A DNA stretch of 64,000 nt from Rhodococcus sp. B50. Lineage in GTDB: Bacteria; Actinomycetota; Actinomycetes; Mycobacteriales; Mycobacteriaceae. Shown piece by piece: positions 46,208-56,774 of this stretch; within the stretch, counting starts at the first letter, position 1; each line of letters begins with the position of its first letter. The notes under the pieces are model-generated. The model was not told where the DNA came from and searched no databases. It saw only the letters and a list, made by a program, of their open reading frames with translations. The DNA lies in contig NZ_WPAG02000002.1 in NCBI RefSeq assembly GCF_013602415.1, forward strand, positions 1,829,480-1,893,479, read 5' to 3'. The position numbers were made by a program, and so were the translations under genes.

Positions 46208-47323
46208 TCACACGCCGGCGGGTTCACGCACCTCCTGGGCCTCGAGTTCGCGCACGATCGGCAGTACATTCTTGCCGAAGTACTCGACCTCCTCTCGGAA
46301 GTGAAGGAAGCCGGCGAGGATCAGGTCGACGCCGCGACGGCGGTACTCGACGATGCGGCGCGCGATCTGCTCGGGTGTGCCGATGAGCTCGGTCTTGAAG
46401 CCGTCGTTGTACTGGACGAGATCCTCGAAGGTCGAGTCCGCCCACATGCCCTTCTTGTCGCCCGTGGACGAGCCGGCCTGCTGAACAGCGTCGCGGAAGC
46501 CCTCGACGGCCGGCTTGTTCGCCTTCTCCACGATCTCGCGCAGGGTGTCGCGGGCCTCCTTCTCGGTGTCACGGGCGATGATGAAGCCGTTGAGCCCGAT
46601 CCTCACCTCGCGGTCATGGGCCCGGGCGACCTCGCGCAGCTCGTCGATCTGGGCGGTGATGCCGTCGTAGTCCTTGCCGTTGCTGAAGTACCAGTCGGCG
46701 TACCGGCCGCCGTTGGCGATCGCCGCGGTCGAGTTGCCACCCTGGAAGAGTTCCGGGTTCGGGCGCTGCGGCGTGTTGGCCGGCTTCGGTTTCAGCGTGA
46801 AGTCGTGGATCCGGTAGAAGTCGCCGCGGAAGTCGACGTCGTCCTCGGTCCAGATCTTGCGAAGTACCTGCAGGAACTCGGCGCTGCGCCGGTAGCGCTC
46901 GTCGTGCTCGAGCCAGGGTTCACCCATGTGGGTGAACTCGTCTTTGAACCATCCGCTCACGACGTTGACCGCGAACCGGCCACCGGACAGTTGGTCGGCC
47001 GTCGCGCCCAGTTTGGCCAGTACGGCCGGCTGCCACAGGCCGGGGTGGACGGCGGCGATGACCTTGAGCCGCTCGGTGGCGAGCAGCAGTGCGAGGCTGA
47101 AGCTCGTCGACTCGTGCTGGAACTCGGCACCGTAACTGGCCTCGTACCGCACCTGACTCAGCGCGTACTCGAAACCGTTGTTCTCGGCGGTGCGAGCAAG
47201 GTCGACGTTGTACTCGTAGTCCCAGCTCGTGCGCTGTTCGATATCCGAGGTGACCAGGCCACCACTGACATTGGGCACCCAGTAGGCGAAAGTGATCTGA
47301 TCGGCGATGCGTTCGGTCGACAT
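46208..47323 (-). CDS. sfnG: Dimethyl sulfone monooxygenase SfnG-like (LLM flavin family)
   Basis: 371 aa from ATG 47323. Luciferase-like TIM barrel. Opens FAYWVPNVSGGLVTSDIEQRT, close to what is known for SfnG (written here as adjoining parts FAYWVPNVSGG and LVTSDIEQRT). Also NVVSGWFKDEF, FQGGNSTAAI and NGFIIARD. FMNH2-dependent enzymes of this group convert dimethyl sulfone to methanesulfinate so that the cell gains sulfur. It is downstream of sfnB on the same strand but separated by a hairpin. No flavin reductase gene is adjacent. Confidence 0.85.
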   Translation of the reverse strand: MSTERIADQITFAYWVPNVSGGLVTSDIEQRTSWDYEYNVDLARTAENNGFEYALSQVRYEASYGAEFQHESTSFSLALLLATERLKVIAAVHPGLWQPAVLAKLGATADQLSGGRFAVNVVSGWFKDEFTHMGEPWLEHDERYRRSAEFLQVLRKIWTEDDVDFRGDFYRIHDFTLKPKPANTPQRPNPELFQGGNSTAAIANGGRYADWYFSNGKDYDGITAQIDELREVARAHDREVRIGLNGFIIARDTEKEARDTLREIVEKANKPAVEGFRDAVQQAGSSTGDKKGMWADSTFEDLVQYNDGFKTELIGTPEQIARRIVEYRRRGVDLILAGFLHFREEVEYFGKNVLPIVRELEAQEVREPAGV

Positions 47324-47397
47324 GTGTTCATCCAAGCCCGGGACCGACCCCGAGCCCACCATAAGAATCAACGAGATCCGAACCGTTGATCGCCGAT

Positions 47398-47426
47398 CCG
47401 GGCAGGTCGGCGCGCGACCTGCCCGG
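47398..47426 (-). terminator. Hairpin between sfnB and sfnG
   Basis: A perfect 12-bp stem (47398-47409 with 47415-47426) with a GCGCG loop, 7 bases past the sfnB stop. No T-run. It may terminate or attenuate transcription into sfnG. Confidence 0.65.
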
Positions 47427-47432
47427 AGGCGG

Positions 47433-48647
47433 TCAGAGAACGCCGTAGCGCGGCGGGTGGGTTCCGCTGAGCGTCCACCGGCCGATGTGCTGGAGCTTCC
47501 AGCGGGTCGCGTCGTGCAGGGTGTGGGTGCGGGCGTCGCGCCAGTAGCGCGAGAGATTCGCCGATCCCGATGCGCTGCGGGTGCCGCCGAGTTCGAACAG
47601 GATGTTCGCCGTCTCGACGGCGGCGCGAGTCGCGGCGACCTTTGCGGTGGCGACCTCGATGGAGGCTGCAGCGGTGGTCTCCGCGGTAGGGTTCGCGCGT
47701 GCGTGGTCGACCGCCCGACCTGCCTCCGCGAGCAGCGCCTGGGCGGCGCGGACGGTGACGGTGGCCTCCCCGGCGATCTGCACGAGCAGCGGATCATCCA
47801 CTGCGCGTTCCACATCCGCCTCGAAGTGCGGGCGGGCGCGCCCTGCCTGGACGACGGCTTCGGCGAGTGCGCCGGTCGCGATACCCACGTCGATCGCCGA
47901 GTGCAGCAACTGTGCCTGGGCGCCGTAGGTGGTGGGTGCTTCGAAGATCGGCGTGTACGGCACGACCGCCGCGTCGGGGACCTCGACGTCGTCGAGTGTG
48001 ACGGTGCCGCTCGCAGTGGTGCGCTGTCCCATGCCGTCCCAGTCGTCTACGACGGTGAGACCGGCGGTGCCGCGGCGGACGAAGGCGACGGCCTTCGGGG
48101 TCGACGAATCGATCGAGTCCGGGTCGGCGGCGAGGCTGGCACGCACCGCGATCCACTCGGCGAACAGCGCACCGGTGCTGTAGAACTTGCGCCCGGTGAG
48201 GACGTAGCCGTCGCCCCGGCGGCGCAACACCGTGCTGTCGATGTTCACCGGACGCGATCCACGTTCGCTCTGGGCGTTGGCGAACAGCGCCCCTGCGAGC
48301 ACCTCGTCGTAGAAAAAGCGCTTCTGCTCGTCGCTGCCCTGGGATCGGATCGCCTCCAGGAAGGTGAAGTGCGAGTGCGGGATCTGGGCGATGCTCGGAT
48401 CCGCGGAGGCGAGGATCCGGAAGATCTCGGCCACCACTTCGTACGGGGCTTCGATGCCGCCGTATTCGGTGGGCACGGTCACCGCCGTCAGCCCCGAGGC
48501 GGCGAGCGCGCGGATCTCGTCGCGTGGAAGTTCCCGTTCGGCATCGCGGCGGGAAGCGCCGGCAGCGAACTCGTCGGCGAGCGCAGAGGCGACGCGCAGC
48601 GCCTCGTCGGTGTCGGTGAGGCGGGTCGCGGTGCGTGAGGTGGTCAT
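47433..48647 (-). CDS. sfnB: SfnB-family acyl-CoA-dehydrogenase-fold oxidoreductase
   Basis: 404 aa from ATG 48647, SD GGAGGTGA. Acyl-CoA dehydrogenase/DszC fold: PTEYGGIEAPYE, FANAQSERG, FYSTGALFAEW, GGTRSASGSANLSRYWRDARTH (split, the last helix). SfnB-type proteins are flavin monooxygenases or oxidoreductases expressed under sulfate limitation with sfnG. Its start overlaps the stop of a 23-codon upstream ORF (ATGA). It lies in the sulfur pair inserted between rpiB and the Rv2466c homologue. Confidence 0.85.
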   Translation of the reverse strand: MTTSRTATRLTDTDEALRVASALADEFAAGASRRDAERELPRDEIRALAASGLTAVTVPTEYGGIEAPYEVVAEIFRILASADPSIAQIPHSHFTFLEAIRSQGSDEQKRFFYDEVLAGALFANAQSERGSRPVNIDSTVLRRRGDGYVLTGRKFYSTGALFAEWIAVRASLAADPDSIDSSTPKAVAFVRRGTAGLTVVDDWDGMGQRTTASGTVTLDDVEVPDAAVVPYTPIFEAPTTYGAQAQLLHSAIDVGIATGALAEAVVQAGRARPHFEADVERAVDDPLLVQIAGEATVTVRAAQALLAEAGRAVDHARANPTAETTAAASIEVATAKVAATRAAVETANILFELGGTRSASGSANLSRYWRDARTHTLHDATRWKLQHIGRWTLSGTHPPRYGVL

Positions 48648-48715
48648 CGCGTCACCTCCGACGCGCCCGGCGCGCTGCCGATGACGAGCAGGGGACGAGG
48701 ACAAGGAACAGCCAT
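48644..48715 (-). CDS. Short upstream ORF coupled to sfnB (possible leader peptide)
   Basis: 23 codons from ATG 48715: begins MAVPCPRPLLVIG and ends ASEVTR. Its TGA overlaps the sfnB ATG. No SD is seen. On the minus strand TACCGT lies 7 nt before the ATG, which would make a leaderless transcript. It carries one Cys codon at position 5. It is not related to any protein family I know. It could couple or attenuate translation of sfnB; it may also be chance. Confidence 0.4.
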   Translation of the reverse strand: MAVPCPRPLLVIGSAPGASEVTR

Positions 48716-48796
48716 GGTGAGAACGGTAGTCCGCCTTCGGGCCGAGGCCGAGAATTGAATTCGGGGTGCGCACAAGTCTGTACGACGCGCGGATCG

Positions 48797-48830
48797 ACTC
48801 TGCAGTACCGACGACTCTGCAGTACCGACG
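48797..48830. repeat. Two tandem 17-bp repeats past the GNAT stop
   Basis: ACTCTGCAGTACCGACG occurs twice (48797-48813 and 48814-48830), ending 3 bases from the stop codon of the GNAT gene. 48716-48833 contains no gene. Confidence 0.9.
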
Positions 48831-48833
48831 GAC

Positions 48834-49421
48834 TCAGCGCCGCATCGCCCAGACCTTCGGGCCGTCGTCCGGCAGCTCCACGACACCGGTAACGACGAAT
48901 CCGAGCCGTTCGTAGAGAGCGACGTTCGTCTCCGAGGAAGTCTCCAGGCAGGCCGCGACCCCCTGCCGATCGGCCGCGCGGAGTCCGGGTTCGAGGACGG
49001 CCCGTCCCAGGCCGCGACCTTGCGAGGCGGGCTCGACGCCTACCGTGGCCAGGAACCATACGGGTTCGCTCGGCTGCAGTTCTGCGGTGGCCTGCTCGGC
49101 CAGTTCGGCGGCGCGGGTACGATCGCCACGCAGTTCTGTCACCCGATCGGCGACGGACGCGAACGCCTCCTCGAGCCCCGTGGAGCCGGGTGTCGTCCAC
49201 ACCGCCACCGCGTCGACGTCGTCGGACACCCACACCTCGCCGCACCGCATGCCGATCTCGGCGAGGAAGAGCCCCTGCAGGTCGCGGACCCGGGCCTCAT
49301 GGTCCCGGCCGTCGACGGTGTATCGGGTGAAGGGATAGTCGCGGAACGCTCGTCCGAGCGTTGCCGTCGCCTTCTCGACATCGTGCACCGTCGCCGGCCG
49401 GACCACATGATCGTTCGACAT
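48834..49421 (-). CDS. GNAT-family N-acetyltransferase
   Basis: 195 aa. The acetyl-CoA binding motif A is VEPASQGRGLGRAVLEPGL, preceded by WFLATVGV. The C-terminal part has NVALYERLGFVVTG. The family acetylates a small molecule or protein amine; the substrate is unknown. It lies between sfnB and the Rv2466c homologue and is not part of the M. tuberculosis order. Its own start, ATG 49421, has no obvious strong SD. Confidence 0.88.
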   Translation of the reverse strand: MSNDHVVRPATVHDVEKATATLGRAFRDYPFTRYTVDGRDHEARVRDLQGLFLAEIGMRCGEVWVSDDVDAVAVWTTPGSTGLEEAFASVADRVTELRGDRTRAAELAEQATAELQPSEPVWFLATVGVEPASQGRGLGRAVLEPGLRAADRQGVAACLETSSETNVALYERLGFVVTGVVELPDDGPKVWAMRR

Positions 49422-49457
49422 GGCCCGGCACTCTACCGAGCGCCACGCTCCGCTCCG

Positions 49458-50090
49458 TCAGGAGAAATCGGGCTCCTCGTCGCGGCTGCGCTTGAGTTCG
49501 AAGAAGTGCGGGTAGGACGCGAGGGCGACCACGCCGTCCCACACCCTTCCGGCCTCTTCGCCGCGCGGGATCTTCGAGAGGACGGGGCCGAAGAATGCGA
49601 TGCCGTTGACGTGGATGGTGGGGGTACCGACGTCCTGGCCCACCTTGTCCATGCCGGCGTGGTGGCTCTTGCGCAGAGCCTCGTCGTAGGCGTCGCTGTC
49701 GGCGGCCTCGGCCAGCGAGGCGTCGAGGTCGAGTTCGGCGAGCGACGCGGCGATCACGTCCGCGAAGTCCTTGTTGCCCTCGTTGTGGATGCGGGTGCCC
49801 ATCGCCGTGTACAGCGGAGCAAGGATGTCGTCGCCGTACTTCTGTGCCGCGGCGATCGCCACGCGCACCGGGCCCCACGCCTTCGTCATCAGCTCGGCGT
49901 ACTCCTCCGGCAGGTCGCGCCCCTCGTTCAGTACGGCCAGGCTCATGACGTGGAAACGCGCGTCGATGTCGCGCACCTTCGTGACCTCGAGGATCCAGCG
50001 CGAGGTGATCCAGCACCACGGGCACAGCGGGTCGAACCAGAAGTCGGCGGTGTCCTTGCCGGTCGAGGACGCGGCAGTCAGGTCGCTCAA
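49458..50090 (-). CDS. Mycothiol-dependent nitroreductase Rv2466c-family (DsbA-like)
   Basis: 210 aa from TTG 50090; AGGAG lies 5 nt upstream, which fixes this rare start. Thioredoxin-fold DsbA/FrnE protein with active site DPLCPWCW (CPWC) and cis-Pro in [10 protein letters not shown]. In M. tuberculosis the orthologue Rv2466c is a mycothiol-dependent reductase that protects against oxidants and activates nitro prodrugs. Regulation there is by SigH; I cannot see a clear SigH site here. It is divergent from the ferredoxin reductase gene. Confidence 0.92.
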   Translation of the reverse strand: MSDLTAASSTGKDTADFWFDPLCPWCWITSRWILEVTKVRDIDARFHVMSLAVLNEGRDLPEEYAELMTKAWGPVRVAIAAAQKYGDDILAPLYTAMGTRIHNEGNKDFADVIAASLAELDLDASLAEAADSDAYDEALRKSHHAGMDKVGQDVGTPTIHVNGIAFFGPVLSKIPRGEEAGRVWDGVVALASYPHFFELKRSRDEEPDFS

Positions 50091-50250
50091 GAGATCTCCT
50101 CACAAGAGTTCGTACGGGGCCGGACAACTACAAGCATGTTCAACACGGCTCCGTGGACGATTCTTCCTGAACCGGGCCGTAGTGCGGGCGGGGGCCGTAA
50201 CGTCGGACGCGGGAAGCAGGTCCGGCACGCATCACAGTGGAGGCACCACG

Positions 50251-51492
50251 ATGTCGGGTGAGGAGACGTTTCTGATCGTCGGCGCGGGTCTGGCCGGCGC
50301 CAAGCTCGCCGAGGAACTGCGCGCTCGCGACTTCTCCGGGCGCATCCTGCTCATCGGCGCGGAAGAACATCTGCCCTACGAGCGACCGCCCTTGTCGAAG
50401 GACTACTTCGCGGGACGTAAGCGACTCGCCGATTTCACGGTGCACGACGGCGACTGGTACCGCGACCACCGCATCGAACTGCTTCTCGGCACGACCGTCA
50501 CCGCGATCGACCCGGCCGCGCACACGGTGACGTTGCCCGACGGGTCGACGTTGCACTACGACAAGCTCGCTCTCGCAACCGGGTCGTCGCCCCGGACTGT
50601 TCCGATACCCGGCGCCGATGCCGAGCGCGTGTACACCCTGCGCACCGTCGAGGATTCCGATGCGCTACTCACCGCGATCCAGGGCGAGACCGACCACGCG
50701 GGATGGTTGGCCGTGATCGGGGCCGGATGGATCGGCATGGAGATCGCTGCGAACGCCCGCGGACGAGGTGCAGGCGTCGTGATCGCGGAGGCCGCGAAGC
50801 AGCCGCTGCTCGGGGCGCTCGGGGAGGAGATGGGAGCGGTCTTCGCCGACCTGCACCGCGCACACGGCGTCGATCTGCGCACGAGCACCTCGGTGCGCGA
50901 GATCGTCGCGTACGACGGCCGCGCGAGCGGAATCCGGTTCGGCGACGACAGTGTCGTGCCCGCCGACGCCGTGCTCGTCGCGGTCGGTGCGCGACCGAAC
51001 ATCGACCTCGCCCGCGACGCCGGGCTCGCGGTCGACAACGGCGTGCTCGTCGACGCGTCGCTGCGAACGAGCGATCCGGACATCGTCGCGGTCGGCGACA
51101 TCGCATCGGTGGACCATCCGCTCCTTCGCACCCGGGTACGGGTCGAACACTGGGCGAACGCCCTGAACCAGCCGGCCGTCGCGGCCGCGACGATGCTCGG
51201 ACGCGAGGCGGTCTACGACCGTCTGCCCTACTTCTTCACCGACCAGTACGACCTGGGCATGGAATACGTCGGACTCGCCCCACCCGATGCGCGGGTGGTC
51301 ACCCGCGGCGACGTCACCGGCCTGCAGTTCCTCGCGTTCTGGCTCGACGACGAGCAGCGGGTGCAGGCGGGGATGAACATGAACATCTGGGATGCCGGCG
51401 ACGACATCCGCGGTCTGGTCACCTCCGGCCGGCCCGTCGACGTCGACCGTCTGGCGGACACCACTGTGCCGTTGTCCGACGTCGCTCCGTGA
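50251..51492 (+). CDS. Ferredoxin/rubredoxin-NAD+ reductase family flavoprotein
   Basis: 413 aa from ATG 50251, SD GGAGG. N-terminal FAD site VGAGLAGAKLAEEL, second dinucleotide site VIGAGWIGMEIAANARG, and FAD motif TSDPDIVAVGDIA. The RPPLSKDY segment and C-terminal reductase domain match the reductase of class I dioxygenase and P450 systems. It passes electrons from NADH to a ferredoxin. No ferredoxin, P450 or dioxygenase gene is adjacent, so its partner is unknown. It is inserted between the Rv2466c and pepN homologues. Confidence 0.9.
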   Translation: MSGEETFLIVGAGLAGAKLAEELRARDFSGRILLIGAEEHLPYERPPLSKDYFAGRKRLADFTVHDGDWYRDHRIELLLGTTVTAIDPAAHTVTLPDGSTLHYDKLALATGSSPRTVPIPGADAERVYTLRTVEDSDALLTAIQGETDHAGWLAVIGAGWIGMEIAANARGRGAGVVIAEAAKQPLLGALGEEMGAVFADLHRAHGVDLRTSTSVREIVAYDGRASGIRFGDDSVVPADAVLVAVGARPNIDLARDAGLAVDNGVLVDASLRTSDPDIVAVGDIASVDHPLLRTRVRVEHWANALNQPAVAAATMLGREAVYDRLPYFFTDQYDLGMEYVGLAPPDARVVTRGDVTGLQFLAFWLDDEQRVQAGMNMNIWDAGDDIRGLVTSGRPVDVDRLADTTVPLSDVAP

Positions 51493-51555
51493 GGGCCCGT
51501 CGATCATGATGGGATGGACGCCGACCGACATTCCGTCGTGAGAAGGAGTTCTCCC

Positions 51556-54138
<2,583 letters not shown>

Positions 54139-54165
54139 CACAGGGGTAGTTCTTCACTGACGACA

Positions 54166-54205
54166 GTGGCCCGCTGCCTCTCCTTCGCGGAGGGCAGCGG
54201 GCCAC
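54166..54205. terminator. Bidirectional hairpin after pepN
   Basis: A perfect 13-bp stem (54166-54178 with 54193-54205), between pepN and the convergent DUF5130 gene. No T-tract on the plus strand. Confidence 0.75.
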
Positions 54206-54225
54206 GTCGGGTCGTGGGCTCCGGA

Positions 54226-54699
54226 CTAGGGAGCGACCATGGCGTTCGCGATGACGCGGACGGCGCTGGTAATGCCGTCGAGCAGGTTCCCCTGACCGAA
54301 CGACGACACGGCCGCGGTCACGCCGAGCTGCAGCACCCGGTCGGTGGCGCGATCGGCGGCGGTGCGGCCCGAGCGGACTTCGATGCTCCGCTGGTTCGGG
54401 AAGACGGCGACGAGGACCGAGTTCTCGGCATCCGGCGTCGTCGGAAGCAGAGCGTCGGTCGCCGCGGCCGGATTCGCGTCGTCACCGATGTACACCGTGA
54501 AGCGCACATTGGTGATCCGCACGGCGTGCGTGAGCGTGTCGTCGAGGGTGATGAGGTCGCGGTCCTTGAACGGCGCACCCGTGAACGCCTGGCCGAGACC
54601 GCGCACCGCGGAGATTCGTCCGCTCGCGGTGAGTGCCGCACCGTGCGGCAGGTTCTCCGGCACGACGACCGGACGCTGGATCACGTCACCACTTGCCAC
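54226..54699 (-). CDS. DUF5130 family protein (Rv2468c homologue)
   Basis: 157 aa. TPM/DUF5130-like fold: FTGAPFKDRDLITLDDTLTHAV, then YIGDD and SVLVAVFPNQRSIEV, with helical C-terminus VSSFGQGNLLDGI. Function not established. The 5' end overlaps the 3' end of the ctaJ-like gene by 14 bases, so the two are co-translated. No signal peptide or clear membrane segment. Confidence 0.82.
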   Translation of the reverse strand: MASGDVIQRPVVVPENLPHGAALTASGRISAVRGLGQAFTGAPFKDRDLITLDDTLTHAVRITNVRFTVYIGDDANPAAATDALLPTTPDAENSVLVAVFPNQRSIEVRSGRTAADRATDRVLQLGVTAAVSSFGQGNLLDGITSAVRVIANAMVAP

Positions 54700-54964
54700 T
54701 TGCGGTACCTCCGATCAGCTCCGCCGAGGTCAGAGCGGCATGACCGTGACCATGATGCGGGTATTTCCAGGGATGGGTCGATTCGTCGGTCGCGGTCCAC
54801 AGGAGCGGCTCGTGCTCCCATTTCCGGTCGAGCGTGTACGGGTCGTCCGACGGGGTGGACCCCGGGTACTTGCTCATGACGAAGGACAGCCCACCGAAGA
54901 CCAAGACGATCAGCAGCGGGATGCCGACGAAGATCAGGGTTGTCTCGAGAATGCTCACAGCCAA
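54686..54964 (-). CDS. ctaJ: Small membrane protein, CtaJ-like aa3 oxidase subunit
   Basis: 92 aa. One transmembrane helix at residues 5-30 (LETTLIFVGIPLLIVLVFGG), then a polar tail rich in Pro, Trp and His (HPWKYPHHGHGH). Length, single helix and position beside pepN and DUF5130 fit CtaJ, an accessory subunit of the actinobacterial bcc-aa3 supercomplex. This is from position and topology as I recall them, not from an alignment. It overlaps the DUF5130 gene by 14 bases. Confidence 0.6.
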   Translation of the reverse strand: MAVSILETTLIFVGIPLLIVLVFGGLSFVMSKYPGSTPSDDPYTLDRKWEHEPLLWTATDESTHPWKYPHHGHGHAALTSAELIGGTASGKW

Positions 54965-55017
54965 ACGTTAGCCCAGCCGAGCCCGAAAGGCCTCATACGC
55001 CCCGGAGAACGGCCCGA

Positions 55018-55647
55018 TCAGGCCGCGCCCTCTCCCAGATACGGCAACCAGGTGGGATGCAATTCGGGCAGGGTGGCGAGCAGACGCCAGTGCCGGCCCT
55101 TCGGCGGATTCGGTACCACACGCAGGGCCCACCCGAGTTCGGTGAGCAGCTTGTCGGCCTTGCGGTGGTTGCACGGCGCGCAGCACGCGACGCAGTTCTC
55201 CCAGGTGTGCTCGCCGCCGCGACTGCGTGGCACCACGTGGTCGATCGTCTCGGCTTTGCCCCCGCAGTAGGCACACCGGTTCCGGTCGCGATGCATGAGC
55301 GCGGCCCGGGTGAGCGGCACCCGCGCATGATACGGAACGCGCACGTAGTTGCGCAGACGGATCACGGACGGTAATTGCACGGACCATTCGGCCGACCGCA
55401 CGAGCGGCGCGAGCGGATCGTCGTGCACGGTATCGGCCTTGCCCCCGGTCATCAGGACCACGGCCCTGCGGGCAGGCAGGGCGGTGAGCGGCTCGTAGGT
55501 GGCGTTGAGCAGCAACACTCGACGTTTCAACCAGTCGGGTACCGTCGCGGTGCTGTCGTGCACCATGCGCAGTGTGGTGGCCCCCGGCACCCCTGCAGGG
55601 GCGTCCGCGGGCGGGAGTTGTCGATGCGAGCTGCTGCTGTGCTTCAT
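55018..55647 (-). CDS. HNH endonuclease family protein (Rv2469c homologue)
   Basis: 209 aa from ATG 55647, SD GGAGGT. N-terminal part [19 protein letters not shown] is typical of this conserved actinobacterial HNH protein. The HNH/zinc core has [17 protein letters not shown] and [16 protein letters not shown]. It is probably a nucleic-acid nuclease; the cellular role is not known. Divergent from glbO with 186 bp between them. Confidence 0.9.
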   Translation of the reverse strand: MKHSSSSHRQLPPADAPAGVPGATTLRMVHDSTATVPDWLKRRVLLLNATYEPLTALPARRAVVLMTGGKADTVHDDPLAPLVRSAEWSVQLPSVIRLRNYVRVPYHARVPLTRAALMHRDRNRCAYCGGKAETIDHVVPRSRGGEHTWENCVACCAPCNHRKADKLLTELGWALRVVPNPPKGRHWRLLATLPELHPTWLPYLGEGAA

Positions 55648-55833
55648 GCGACCTCCGAAAAGACTGGGAACAGTGGACCACGGATGCCTTCGAATCGCAC
55701 CCGGAATCAACGGACCGGTCCAGGTCGGGCCGGTGAACATCCGGTGGCGATCTCGCCGGACCCGGCTCGTCGGGCGGTGTGGGCTCGGGAGCGGGCACAA
55801 TGGACGGTCGAGAGGGACGGTGAACGAATACAG

Positions 55834-56226
55834 ATGAGTGACGAGCAGACCTTCTACGACGCGGTCGGCGGCGCCGAGACATTCCGTCGGCTCACGGCGC
55901 GGTTCTACGAAGAGGTTGCACGGGACGAGGTCGTCCGGCCTCTGTACCCCGAGGAGGATCTCGGTCCGGCCGAGCGGCGCATGCGGATGTTCCTGGAGCA
56001 GTACTGGGGCGGTCCGCGCACCTACTCGGAGGAGCGGGGGCACCCGCGACTGCGCATGCGTCATCATCCCTTCCGGATCGGGCCGCTCGAACGCGACGCC
56101 TGGTTGCGATGCATGCACACCGCGATCGCGTCGATCGAGGAGACGACACTCGACGACGAGCATCGTCGCCAACTCGTCGACTACATGAACATGGCCGCCG
56201 ATTCGATGATGAACTCGCCTATCTGA
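55834..56226 (+). CDS. glbO: Group II truncated hemoglobin
   Basis: 130 aa from ATG 55834. Very close to M. tuberculosis trHbO: YEEV with Tyr25 (B10), Tyr38 (CD1) in PLYPEEDL, proximal His77 in MRHHPFRI and Trp90 (G8) in RDAWL. It binds O2 and NO with high affinity and may associate with the membrane or detoxify reactive nitrogen. The last codons and stop are duplicated just downstream (56238-56253). It converges on a cupin gene. Confidence 0.95.
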   Translation: MSDEQTFYDAVGGAETFRRLTARFYEEVARDEVVRPLYPEEDLGPAERRMRMFLEQYWGGPRTYSEERGHPRLRMRHHPFRIGPLERDAWLRCMHTAIASIEETTLDDEHRRQLVDYMNMAADSMMNSPI

Positions 56227-56253
56227 GGCTCGGTGACGAACTCGCCTATCTGA
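56211..56253. repeat. Direct duplication of the glbO 3' end
   Basis: GAACTCGCCTATCTGA at 56211-56226, containing the glbO stop, is repeated exactly at 56238-56253, with 11 bases between copies. Confidence 0.9.
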
Positions 56254-56269
56254 CGGTAGCCGGGCCAGG

Positions 56270-56689
56270 TCAGCGACCCAGTATCCGCCGCAGGCGGTCC
56301 TCGACCCGCTGGGTGAACCGCGCCACGGGCGACAGGTGGCGACGTAGGACGGCGTGCTTGCGCACGTACTCGGGGACCTCCCACAGCGCGGTGGTCCCGG
56401 CGCGGAAGAGCGCCGCGTCCCCGGCCCGCAGCGTGCGGGGTTCGGAGTCGGCGGACGAGACGATCACCGAGCCCTCCACGATGTGGACGATCTCGTCGAC
56501 ACCGAAATGCCAGTCGAAGCGGCCGGCGGTGCAGTCCCACACATGCGTGGTGGTGGTGCGGTCGGCGCTGGTCGCCCACTGACCACTGCGCGCCTCCGGC
56601 GCGCCCTCGCGGATCCATGAAGGATCGATCGGGTCGTCACGCAATTCCACATCGTCCAGCCGGACCGCGACGATCGATGTCGTATTCAT
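56270..56689 (-). CDS. Cupin-domain protein (DUF861/cupin_3 type)
   Basis: 139 aa from ATG 56689. Single cupin at about residues 40-115: WDCTAGRFDWHFGVDEIVHIVEG, split here as WDCTAGRFDW and EIVHIVEGSV, then RAGDAALFRAGTTALWEVPE. Related to ureidoglycine aminohydrolase/EutQ-like cupins of unknown activity. The basic C-terminal tail (VEDRLRRILGR) may be a peripheral membrane helix. Convergent with glbO and divergent from aglA. Confidence 0.82.
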   Translation of the reverse strand: MNTTSIVAVRLDDVELRDDPIDPSWIREGAPEARSGQWATSADRTTTTHVWDCTAGRFDWHFGVDEIVHIVEGSVIVSSADSEPRTLRAGDAALFRAGTTALWEVPEYVRKHAVLRRHLSPVARFTQRVEDRLRRILGR

Positions 56690-56774
56690 GCCGTTCGTCC
56701 TATCATGCGAGCCGGTCCGGACGGAACGGTCACGGGCGCCGTTCGCCCTGTCTTTCGCCCTACCGTCTGACACG

